6,061 nucleotides of DNA from NCBI GenBank assembly GCA_947505055.1, contig CANNLO010000296.1, positions 1-6,061 on the forward strand, written 5' to 3'. Below, piece after piece: positions 1 through 5,747 of the stretch. A program made the translations under genes and the position numbers. The notes under the pieces are model-generated. The model had not been told where the DNA came from and searched no databases. It saw only the letters and a program-made list of their open reading frames with translations. Numbering within the stretch: the stretch's first letter is position 1; every line of letters begins with the position of its first letter. The stretch comes from Methylococcaceae bacterium. Its GTDB lineage: Bacteria > Pseudomonadota > Gammaproteobacteria > Methylococcales > Methylomonadaceae.

Positions 1-20
1 CCAACTATGGAAATAATCCG

Positions 21-377
21 ATGAGCAACCAAGTTTACACTGAAGTCATTACTATGGTCGCGCGCATGACTCGTCTTAAAAAAAGAGCTGTGCAGGCCAG
101 TGGTTTTGTAACACCGGACCCACAAGATATATTTATCGGACTGCTGATAGAAAATGAAAGTCCAATAGGCCTGCATCCGGAAAGCTACCAAATTATCACC
201 AATGACGAATTTGGGGGGATTGCAGAAGTGTCACCGGCAGGTTGGCTAAAGGAAGATTTGAAGAGGCAATGCGCTGAAGTTGGCGACCTGATAGCGATTA
301 CCTTGCTTGGTAAGCAGTCACCATACTCTGAACGCAATAAAAATGACTATATCTTGATCCTCGATAAGGAAAGTTAA
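21..377 (+). CDS. Small protein of unknown function, 118 aa
   Basis: I do not recognise a family for this protein and assign no function. It is a soluble mixed alpha/beta chain without a signal peptide or membrane segment. A basic patch (RLKKR, residues 18-22) lies near the N-terminus and an acidic, hydrophilic stretch sits in the middle. The last third (about residues 88-115) has two hydrophobic strand-like segments, DLIAITLLG and YILILDKES, around a polar loop, which would suit a small beta-barrel or nucleic-acid-binding fold, but that is a guess. The start is uncertain. The frame stays open to the left edge of the window, so the true start may lie further upstream. The chosen ATG has a weak GGAAA about 8 nt upstream. 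It also forms an ATGA with a TGA in another frame, as expected if it is translationally coupled to an upstream gene. It reads in the same direction as the next two genes. Confidence 0.6.
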   Translation: MSNQVYTEVITMVARMTRLKKRAVQASGFVTPDPQDIFIGLLIENESPIGLHPESYQIITNDEFGGIAEVSPAGWLKEDLKRQCAEVGDLIAITLLGKQSPYSERNKNDYILILDKES

Positions 378-379
378 GC

Positions 380-460
380 ATGGCAATGAAAATACAACTA
401 AGGACTGTAACGTCAAATAAGCCTAATTTTAATAAAGGGGAATTTTATGAAAACGATTGA
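380..460 (+). CDS. Possible 26-aa small ORF, maybe a truncated gene or leader peptide
   Basis: A short frame, MAMKIQLRTVTS followed by NKPNFNKGEFYEND, begins 2 nt after the stop of the 118-aa gene. It is preceded by a good Shine-Dalgarno-like AAGGAAAG at 366-373. It runs 14 nt into the start of the next gene in a different frame and ends at a TGA. The arrangement (tight spacing, ribosome site, overlap) is what a translated coupling peptide would look like. The N-terminus (MKIQ followed by polar residues and an aromatic-acidic end) loosely recalls the first residues of small filamentous-phage-type single-stranded-DNA-binding proteins, so it could be the stump of such a gene. Both readings are inference. 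With only 26 codons, chance is a serious alternative. Confidence 0.25.
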   Translation: MAMKIQLRTVTSNKPNFNKGEFYEND

Positions 461-1271
461 TACTGAAATGTTAAACAATATTGCAGTAACGAACTGCCAG
501 GCTAGCGGGACTCTAGTGGCACCTGCTATCGGTTATGAATCCGTACGTTTTAACGCTATGAAGCACGGCATCCTGTCCCGATTAGCGGTATTAGCCCATG
601 AGGATGCAGGCGAATTTGCAGATCTACTGGCTGCACTGGTCGAGGAACACCAACCGGCAGGAATTACCGAGCAGCATTTAATTGAAGAACTGGCCTCGAT
701 CATTTGGCGTAAACGCAGGGTATTATTGGCCGAAGGGGCTAGTATTAATCGCGGTTTACAAAGTGTGGCTCATAGCAAGGTGAATAGCCCAATTCCGGCG
801 GCAACGCCGTTTCAACGGGGTGGATCATCCGAAGGAATAGACTTGCCTGACCTGCTATTATCGACAACCGAGGAAGTCGCCGAGCAACAGCGGTGTGCTG
901 AGCTTGACCTGAATGCAACCCGGAAGGCAGCATCAATTCTGCGCAAAGGTGGGCCGAATGCATACGATAAAGCCCGACGGACATTAATTACGGAATCTCG
1001 TGACTGGTGGGATGATAATGTCGAGGAAGAATCCTATCCTGCAACCGCAGAAGGATTCGCTAAATTTATTCGGGAAGAACTGGAGCCAATCTGTATCCGC
1101 ATGGATCATGAAGCCCGCTATCAACCTGCAATAAAAGCGCAAACATTAGGTGAAGGACTGCAAGCGAACCGACTTGAAAAACTGAATCGCTACGAAACGC
1201 ACCTTGACCGCAAGTTTGAGCGCACTTTAGCCATGCTATTAAAAATGAAAGAACTAAGCGGGCGGCGCTAA
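447..1271 (+). CDS. Conserved hypothetical protein with NAMKHG motif, 274 aa
   Basis: This is recognisable as a widespread bacterial family of unknown function. Its marks are a segment like RFNAMKHGILSR (residues 34-45), followed by an acidic helical stretch (HEDAGEFADLLAALVEEH, 51-68), the EELASIIWRKRRVLLAE helix (80-96) and, near the C-terminus, NRLEKLNRYETHLDRKFERT (241-260). Members as I recall them share both the N-A-x-K-H-G and the R-Y-E-x-x-L-x-R elements and are often found in accessory or element-borne regions. The predicted character is cytoplasmic, nearly all helical and highly charged, with no membrane segment. The middle (about 105-140) is low in helix-forming residues and probably a linker. 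The start is supported by a strong ribosome-binding site, AAAGGGGAA at 434-442, with the ATG 4 nt after its last base. No catalytic motif is visible. DNA binding would be a reasonable guess from the basic helix but is not demonstrated. The spacing to the gene before is 69 nt, so they may be co-transcribed. Confidence 0.8.
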   Translation: MKTIDTEMLNNIAVTNCQASGTLVAPAIGYESVRFNAMKHGILSRLAVLAHEDAGEFADLLAALVEEHQPAGITEQHLIEELASIIWRKRRVLLAEGASINRGLQSVAHSKVNSPIPAATPFQRGGSSEGIDLPDLLLSTTEEVAEQQRCAELDLNATRKAASILRKGGPNAYDKARRTLITESRDWWDDNVEEESYPATAEGFAKFIREELEPICIRMDHEARYQPAIKAQTLGEGLQANRLEKLNRYETHLDRKFERTLAMLLKMKELSGRR

Positions 1272-1529
1272 GCGCAATAAATGAAATTTGTTTCGCAAAA
1301 TCGAATGAAAAACAGTGTTTGATCGTTACAAATTCGCATTTTTGCATGAAACCAATGCCTGCGAAGAACAAGAAACGTGCTTTTTTGCAGTGAAATGACT
1401 GAAAATTATCTTCATGTAAACGCATGGTATTCCCTTTGCCAGCGCGGCTTGTAACAAATTTTGACGGCAACTCAAGCAGTTTCATGGACAAACTTGACTA
1501 ATGATTTCGGAAAATAAAACGGTGAAAAT
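1272..1529. other. Intergenic region between the two conserved hypothetical genes
   Basis: These 258 bp are AT-rich and hold no convincing gene. Three plus-strand frames of 13, 15 and 19 codons start with ATG at 1281, 1346 and 1395, none with a ribosome-binding site. An imperfect direct repeat is visible: ACAAATTTTGAC at 1454-1465 and ACAAACTTGAC at 1488-1498, each containing a TTGAC that resembles a -35 box. Neither has a good -10 box at the normal distance. The gap probably contains the promoter of the zinc-ribbon gene, but I cannot place it. No rho-independent terminator is seen after the upstream gene. GCGC-TAA-GCGC across its stop codon is too short and has no T run. Confidence 0.5.
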
Positions 1530-2156
1530 ATGGGCGGATATAGCAGCGGCAGAAAATCTCAGGTTAGTTGTACAGATGATCATTTATCGATTGATGCTAG
1601 ACAATGGCAGCGCGACGGTGTTTTAGTTGCCGGAACAAGTTTCAACACCACATGGTCACGGGCGGGTAAAGAAGTTGGCAATATCGGTGTTAGGGCCGAA
1701 AGTGGGCAGGTAAAAGTAACTTATTCCTGGCAGAACAACAGTGGCGAAGCGGGGAAGCTAGATTATCCAGTGGAGCTACAAACCACATCTTGTCATTATG
1801 GTGGTGTGCGCTACTGGTTTGTTTGCCCAACAGTTGAATGTGGTAAACGCGTTGCCAAGCTATATTTGGGCGATAAATACTTTGCTTGTCGACACTGTTG
1901 TCGACTCGCCTATCACAGTCAGCGGGAAGCTAAGGATGACCGGGCAACACGTAATGCCGAAAAAATAAGGGCTAAACTGAATTGGCAACCGGGCATTATC
2001 AATCTTCCCGGCAACAAACCCAAAGGGATGCACTGGCCTACCTATCTTCGACTGATGGCGGAATACAGGGATTACGCAAATCAGGCATTGTTGGGGATGA
2101 CTGCGAAAATGGAAATCGTAAATAATAGGTTATCAGCTTTATGTGGTCGGATGTGA
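1530..2156 (+). CDS. Zinc-ribbon conserved hypothetical protein, 208 aa
   Basis: The protein begins with MGGYSSGR, matching the MGGxGSGR-type start I recall for a widespread proteobacterial family of unknown function. Its core is a probable zinc ribbon: C99-x4-C104 (FVCPTVECGKRV), then about 15 residues with the LYLGDKYFAC strand, then C120-x2-C123, followed by RLAYHSQRE. Two further cysteines (C88, C124) lie nearby. Residues 30-85 look like a beta-rich domain (TSFNTTW, VKVTYSW, DYPVELQTTSCHYGG). Residues 130-190 are charged and helical and include KPKGMHWPTYLRL (164-176). Zinc binding by the four cysteines is inferred from spacing. A nucleic-acid-binding role is likely for such ribbons but not shown. 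The start is well fixed: an in-frame TAA lies at 1515-1517, no other ATG intervenes, and GGTGA at 1521-1525 can serve as a ribosome site. The gene converges on the minus-strand gene that follows, with only 42 bp between stops. Confidence 0.8.
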   Translation: MGGYSSGRKSQVSCTDDHLSIDARQWQRDGVLVAGTSFNTTWSRAGKEVGNIGVRAESGQVKVTYSWQNNSGEAGKLDYPVELQTTSCHYGGVRYWFVCPTVECGKRVAKLYLGDKYFACRHCCRLAYHSQREAKDDRATRNAEKIRAKLNWQPGIINLPGNKPKGMHWPTYLRLMAEYRDYANQALLGMTAKMEIVNNRLSALCGRM

Positions 2157-2198
2157 TTTTAAATACTCCATGTCCTCAAGGTGAAAGAAGCTAATCGT
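2157..2198. other. Short convergent intergenic gap
   Basis: These 42 bp separate the stops of two convergent genes. I see no stable hairpin followed by a T run on either strand, so transcription may end by Rho or read into the opposing gene. Confidence 0.4.
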
Positions 2199-3455
2199 TT
2201 AGACTTCGCCAGCCGCTATAAACTCCTTGAAAGTTTTTTCCCAATCATTCATAGGGTATGCCTTTTGGATAGAGCTTAGGAAATCAGACCGGTTCAGGGT
2301 TTCAAAGGTAACATCTTTATAGCTCTCTTCTAACTTCATATCCTGAATAAGTGTTTCTGCCTTTGGAAACACTCGATCCAATTGGAAATTCAACCAATAT
2401 AGGGCATCTTCTTCACTAAACTCCCCAGTCAGTTGCCCGAGCAATTCATCAGGTGGGGATTCAATAACATGCTGTTTGTAATAGTCGACTATCTGCTTGC
2501 GCGACTCATCAAGGTGCTTCTGAAGTCCTTCTTTAACCGTTGCTTGATGCGCCAGGAGCTTATTGCGAAATTCATCAAGCTTTTCTGTTAATAGTGGTTT
2601 TGCAGCTTTTAACACCACACGGCCATAAGATTTTCCTAGTGGCCGTGTGAGGTCTTTACGTATCTGGTTTAGAGCATCTTCCAAGGGTTTGGATGATAGT
2701 GTGCCGTCTTTCTCAATAAGATCAAATGTAGTTTTCAATCGGCCTTCCAGGTCTTTACTGCCACCCAGTTTCTGAATGCTTGCAGGTATCGCAAGTCGAT
2801 GACGTTGAATCGCCGCCCCAATTAAATTCAGTTCTACATATTGAAAATAAGGCTCAAACACTCTTACTTGCCGAGTCAGGTTGAATTTTACTGGAGGCGC
2901 TTGTTTAAGGCTGGCATCAACATCACTAAATTGCGCATCATCTACTTTGGCGGACTTAACATCAACTGGTAAGTCAGATATGCGCTGTTTCTCTTCCGGT
3001 GTAACGGCTTGAGCAATAGCAATGGCTTTGGCAACCGGTGATAACCTGGCTAAAGCCTCTTTCACTTGCTCACTTGATAATCGAAGTGCGTTAATAGTTA
3101 TATTATTATTGGGCTCTGCTTCCAGATAAAGCGGTGTCGGTGTAAAGCTGTAACCTTCATCATCGACAATAATGAGTGCCTGGCGCATACCTTGTGCGTG
3201 ATTGACTATAATGCCTGCTGCAAGAAGTTGTTTTACGGCTTCCAGTTCACCGTAACCCATACGCATCACATGCTCATCAAAATCGACACAGACTGTCAGC
3301 ATTTCCGGGCCAAGTCGGGCTGCTACCTCCACCATTGCTTGTGCGGGTTCAACCTGAATACCAGGTCCGGCATAACAAACAATTCGTTGGGCACTACCAA
3401 TTAACTGGGCGATGCGCGGCGATGACAAGGTGCAAAAAAGATTAGCAGTCTTCAT
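2199..3455 (-). CDS. Protein with degenerate phospholipase-D-like N-terminal domain, 418 aa
   Basis: The N-terminal ~110 residues fit the alternating strand/helix pattern of PLD-superfamily nucleases: a strand at RIVCYAGPG (24-32), a helix, a strand at EMLTVCVDFD (51-60), a helix ELEAVKQLLAAG (70-81), then IIVNHAQGM-RQALIIVDDEG (82-101). In active members the last segment reads roughly G-L-H-x-K-x4-D. Here the His position is R91 and the Lys position is A93, while D98 is kept, and the GS/N element after it is replaced by TPTPLYLE. I infer the fold is retained but catalysis is lost. Residues 125-190 are helical and linker-like. Residues 285-330 are long, charged helices that could form a coiled coil. 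The C-terminus (340-418) is helical, ending in WEKTFKEFIAAGEV. No membrane segment or signal peptide is seen. The ATG is supported by AGGAA about 9 nt upstream on the minus strand. The gene is divergent from hsdM, so an accessory role with the restriction-modification system is plausible. Whether it is a defence gene or an unrelated neighbour is open. Confidence 0.7.
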   Translation of the reverse strand: MKTANLFCTLSSPRIAQLIGSAQRIVCYAGPGIQVEPAQAMVEVAARLGPEMLTVCVDFDEHVMRMGYGELEAVKQLLAAGIIVNHAQGMRQALIIVDDEGYSFTPTPLYLEAEPNNNITINALRLSSEQVKEALARLSPVAKAIAIAQAVTPEEKQRISDLPVDVKSAKVDDAQFSDVDASLKQAPPVKFNLTRQVRVFEPYFQYVELNLIGAAIQRHRLAIPASIQKLGGSKDLEGRLKTTFDLIEKDGTLSSKPLEDALNQIRKDLTRPLGKSYGRVVLKAAKPLLTEKLDEFRNKLLAHQATVKEGLQKHLDESRKQIVDYYKQHVIESPPDELLGQLTGEFSEEDALYWLNFQLDRVFPKAETLIQDMKLEESYKDVTFETLNRSDFLSSIQKAYPMNDWEKTFKEFIAAGEV

Positions 3456-3483
3456 TCGGTAAGTTCCTGTACTGGATTTATTG

Positions 3484-3525
3484 CTTCATGCAACCCGCCT
3501 TTAGCAGGCGGTTATATGCACCAAG
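3484..3525. repeat. Imperfect GC-rich inverted repeat (hairpin)
   Basis: A perfect 6-bp stem, CCGCCT (3495-3500) and AGGCGG (3506-3511), encloses the loop TTAGC. Outside it the pairing continues with interruptions: AAC against GTT with a bulged C, TGCA (3489-3492) against TGCA (3517-3520), and CTT (3484-3486) against AAG (3523-3525). It lies about 30 bp upstream of the minus-strand start codon. It has no T run on either side, so it is not a typical terminator. It could be an operator, an mRNA leader hairpin, or a remnant recombination or REP-like repeat. Confidence 0.55.
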
Positions 3526-3566
3526 GTTATGTGTTTAGCCTAAGTAAATAGGGAGCTACAGAATGA

Positions 3567-3593
3567 GCCATGACGTAAGATAGCATGAAATAG
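3567..3593 (+). repeat. Imperfect direct repeat, copy 1
   Basis: This copy consists of GCCATG, then ACGT, then AGCATGAAA-TAG. The same three blocks in the same order recur at 3675-3702 with different spacing, about 108 bp downstream. The longest exact shared word is the 9-bp AGCATGAAA. It may be a binding site repeated in the divergent promoter region, or a decayed duplication. Confidence 0.4.
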
Positions 3594-3670
3594 AATGCAG
3601 CCATCAAATCCGTACTATATACCAGTGGCTCTAAAATCGACGTTACGGACGGAATCTTGATAAGAATATT

Positions 3671-3689
3671 ACGTGCCATGCATTCACGT
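3671..3689. promoter_or_regulatory. Palindrome upstream of the hsdM -10 box, possible operator
   Basis: ACGTG (3671-3675) and CACGT (3685-3689) are exact reverse complements flanking the self-complementary core ATGCAT (3678-3683), with one base of asymmetry in the spacers. The right arm ends 22 bp before the -10 box, so a bound protein would cover or touch the -35 region. Operator function is inferred from symmetry and position only. Confidence 0.4.
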
Positions 3690-3702
3690 CAGCATGAAAC
3701 AG
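3675..3702 (+). repeat. Imperfect direct repeat, copy 2
   Basis: The blocks are GCCATG, CATTC, ACGT, C and AGCATGAAA-CAG. It matches copy 1 at 3567-3593, but with five extra bases between GCCATG and ACGT and four fewer between ACGT and AGCATGAAA. It overlaps the palindrome at 3671-3689 and ends 9 bp before the -10 box of hsdM. Confidence 0.4.
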
Positions 3703-3711
3703 TAAAATCAT

Positions 3712-3717
3712 TATAAT
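3712..3717 (+). promoter_or_regulatory. Probable -10 box of the hsdM promoter
   Basis: TATAAT is an exact match to the sigma-70 -10 consensus, 41 bp upstream of the hsdM ATG, which would give a leader of about 35 nt. With a 17-bp spacer the -35 would be TCAGCA (3689-3694), which matches TTGACA at only three of six positions, so the promoter may be weak or activator-dependent. It lies just downstream of the palindrome and the second direct-repeat copy. Confidence 0.55.
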
Positions 3718-3758
3718 AGCCAGCTAACCTCATTCATGCACAACAAGGGATTGCCTCA

Positions 3759-5747
3759 ATGGCTGAACAGCTAAAAACCAGTAACAGCACTACGCTTTCA
3801 GACTTTATCTGGAAAAATGCCGAGGATTTATGGGGCGATTTTAAGCATACCGAGTTTGCCCGTATCATGCTGCCTTTATTGCTGTTACGGCGGCTGGAAT
3901 GCGTATTGGAGCCGACCCAACAAGCGGTGATTGCCAAATATCAGCAAGAAAAAGACAGTGGCATTGATCTTGGTTTAATCCTGCCGCACATATCCGGTTA
4001 TTCCTTTTACAACACCAGTAGCTACTCTTTGGCGACGCTGGGTGCCACGGACACTCGCGCCAATCTGGAAGATTACATCCGCCAGTTTTCCCCCAATGTC
4101 CGGGTGATTTTTGATGAATTCGGTTTTGCCAATACTCTGGTCAAGCTGGATAAAGCCAAATTGCTGTACCGTATTGTGAAAAACTTTGCCGAAATGGACT
4201 TGCATCCCGATGTAGTTTCGGAACGGGTGATGAGTAATGTTTATGAACATTTGATCCGCAAGTTCGGCGCTTCAGTCAACGAAAAGGCCGGGGAATTCAT
4301 GACGCCCAGCGATGTGGTACGCTTTGTTACCAAGTTGGTGTTGCATACCGATGAAGACATCTTTACCAAAAAAGGTGTGATTCGTACCATTTATGATTCG
4401 GCTTGCGGTATCGGCGGATTTTTGTCCGATGCGATCAAGCAAATCAAGGAATTTAATCCGCAAGCCAAAATTGTCCCGTTTGGACAGGAATTAGACCCCG
4501 AAACGCATGCGATGGCGATGATCTCCATGTTGATTCAGGGTTTTGAAACCGACAACATCAAGCAAGGCAGCACCTTGTCGAACGACAAACTGCCAGGAAA
4601 ACGCTTTCATTATGGCTTGGCTAATCCGCCGTTCGGCTTTAAATGGGAAAAAGATCAAACCGCCGTGCTTAAAGAACGTCAAGAATTGGGTTTTGCCGGA
4701 CGCTTTGGTGCCGGTTTGCCGCGTATCAGTGATGGCTCGATGCTGTTTTTACAAACGCTGGTGTCAAAAATGGAAGCGCCGGAACATGGTGGCGGGCGCG
4801 TCGGCATTGTCTTGTCGGGTTCGCCTTTATTTAATGGCGGAGCGGGTTCCGGTGAGTCGGAAATCCGCCGCTGGTTGTTGGAACAGGATTTTGTCGAAGC
4901 CATCTTTTCACTGCCCAATGACATGTTCTTCAACACCGGCATAGGCACTTATGTGTGGCTGTTGAGCAATAAAAAAGCGCCGGAGCGAAAAGGTAAAGTG
5001 CAATTGCTTAATCTCAGCAACACCTGGACGGCTATGCGCAAATCAGAAGGCAGTAAACGCCGCTATTTGTCGGATGAACAGATTGACGACAGCTTGCGCG
5101 AATATGATGCCTTTACCGAGTCTGGCATCAGCAAGATTTTTGATAGCACCGCGTTTGGTTATCGACGCATCACCGTGGAACGGCCGTACCGGTTTATGTT
5201 TGATGGTGATGAACAGTTAATCGACCAACTTAGAGAAGATAAAGGTTTTAAACGCTGGGATGAAGACCTGCGCCGGGCAGTTATAAAGGTTTTATTAGGC
5301 ATGGCTGAATTTCAAAATAGGGATGAATTCCGCAAGGCTTTACTCGATGGCTGCGCCAAGTCCGTCGATGTGAATAACATCAAAGCCCCGCAATTAAAAT
5401 TAATTGAAAAGTACGTCCGTAAACCCTCAGAAGACGCCGATATTTGTTATGACAAACAAGGCAAGCCGGAAGCGGATGCCGATTTGCGTGACGCTGAAAA
5501 TGTACCGTTGTTGGAAAATATTAATGATTACTTTCAGCGCGAAGTGCTGCCGCATGTGCCGGATGCCTGGATTGATGAAACGAAATGTGATGAAAAAGAC
5601 GGCAAGGTAGGCATAGTCGGTTATGAGATCAACTTTAACCGCTATTTTTATCAGTACACACCGCCCCGTGCCTTGCAGTCCATTGATGCAGATTTAAAAG
5701 CCAGTGAAGCGCGGATTGCCGCGATGTTGGCTGAGGTTGCGGAATGA
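3759..5747 (+). CDS. hsdM: Type I restriction-modification methyltransferase subunit HsdM, 662 aa
   Basis: This is the modification subunit of a Type I restriction-modification complex. It transfers a methyl group from S-adenosylmethionine to N6 of adenine in the site chosen by HsdS, and forms M2S and, with HsdR, R2M2S. The N-terminal helical HsdM_N region spans about residues 10-150 (TLSDFIWKNAEDLWGDFKHT). The N6-methylase core follows: GEFMTPSDVV (178-187), SAM-binding motif I DSACGIGGFL (213-222), GQELDPETHAMA (242-253), and catalytic motif IV NPPFG (289-293). Motif I differs from the usual DPxxGTGGF by Ser for Pro and Ile for Thr. At 662 aa it is longer than EcoKI-type HsdM (about 530), as in a common longer subgroup. 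The C-terminal part has NRYFYQYTPPR (627-637) and a terminal helix (ASEARIAAMLAEV) that probably contacts HsdS. The start is supported by AAGGGA at 3745-3750, 8 nt before the ATG, and by an in-frame TAG at 3717-3719. It overlaps hsdS by 4 nt. The frame is intact with no sign of decay. Confidence 0.96.
   Translation: MAEQLKTSNSTTLSDFIWKNAEDLWGDFKHTEFARIMLPLLLLRRLECVLEPTQQAVIAKYQQEKDSGIDLGLILPHISGYSFYNTSSYSLATLGATDTRANLEDYIRQFSPNVRVIFDEFGFANTLVKLDKAKLLYRIVKNFAEMDLHPDVVSERVMSNVYEHLIRKFGASVNEKAGEFMTPSDVVRFVTKLVLHTDEDIFTKKGVIRTIYDSACGIGGFLSDAIKQIKEFNPQAKIVPFGQELDPETHAMAMISMLIQGFETDNIKQGSTLSNDKLPGKRFHYGLANPPFGFKWEKDQTAVLKERQELGFAGRFGAGLPRISDGSMLFLQTLVSKMEAPEHGGGRVGIVLSGSPLFNGGAGSGESEIRRWLLEQDFVEAIFSLPNDMFFNTGIGTYVWLLSNKKAPERKGKVQLLNLSNTWTAMRKSEGSKRRYLSDEQIDDSLREYDAFTESGISKIFDSTAFGYRRITVERPYRFMFDGDEQLIDQLREDKGFKRWDEDLRRAVIKVLLGMAEFQNRDEFRKALLDGCAKSVDVNNIKAPQLKLIEKYVRKPSEDADICYDKQGKPEADADLRDAENVPLLENINDYFQREVLPHVPDAWIDETKCDEKDGKVGIVGYEINFNRYFYQYTPPRALQSIDADLKASEARIAAMLAEVAE

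Larger units (their letters stand above)
3456..3758. promoter_or_regulatory. Divergent control region between the PLD-like gene and hsdM
   Basis: These 303 bp separate two genes read outwards and must hold both promoters. No reading frame of note is present. From left to right it holds a GC-rich imperfect hairpin (3484-3525) in the leader of the minus-strand gene, the first copy of an imperfect direct repeat (3567-3593), a second copy (3675-3702) overlapping a palindrome (3671-3689), and a consensus -10 box for hsdM (3712-3717). ACGT occurs four times between 3573 and 3689. For the minus-strand gene a possible extended -10, TGCTATCTT read on the minus strand (3577-3585), lies about 120 nt upstream of its ATG. 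The nearest -35-like TTGATG is 19 bp away, which is long, so this assignment is weak. Confidence 0.55.

Noticed and set aside
1265..1275. Palindrome GCGCT-A-AGCGC over the stop of the 274-aa gene, considered as a terminator
   Set aside because: The stem is only 4-5 bp with a minimal loop and there is no following T run.
1281..1454. Three tiny frames (13, 15 and 19 codons) between the two hypothetical genes
   Set aside because: None has a Shine-Dalgarno sequence or recognisable product. Such short ATG frames are expected by chance in AT-rich DNA.
1066..1491. A 141-codon open frame on the minus strand
   Set aside because: It lies mostly antisense to the 3' part of the well-supported 274-aa gene, shows no recognisable motif, and has a composition typical of a shadow frame.
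3192..3404. A 70-codon plus-strand frame opposite the PLD-like gene
   Set aside because: It is antisense to the conserved-looking N-terminal domain and lacks a ribosome-binding site, so it is a shadow.
3456..3758. CRISPR or tandem-repeat array in the divergent region
   Set aside because: There are only two imperfect copies of one motif with unequal internal spacing, and no regular repeat-spacer pattern.
4543..4944. A 133-codon plus-strand frame inside hsdM
   Set aside because: It is fully embedded in the methylase core in another frame. The product is Cys/Arg-rich without any fold-like pattern, while the hsdM frame carries the catalytic motifs.
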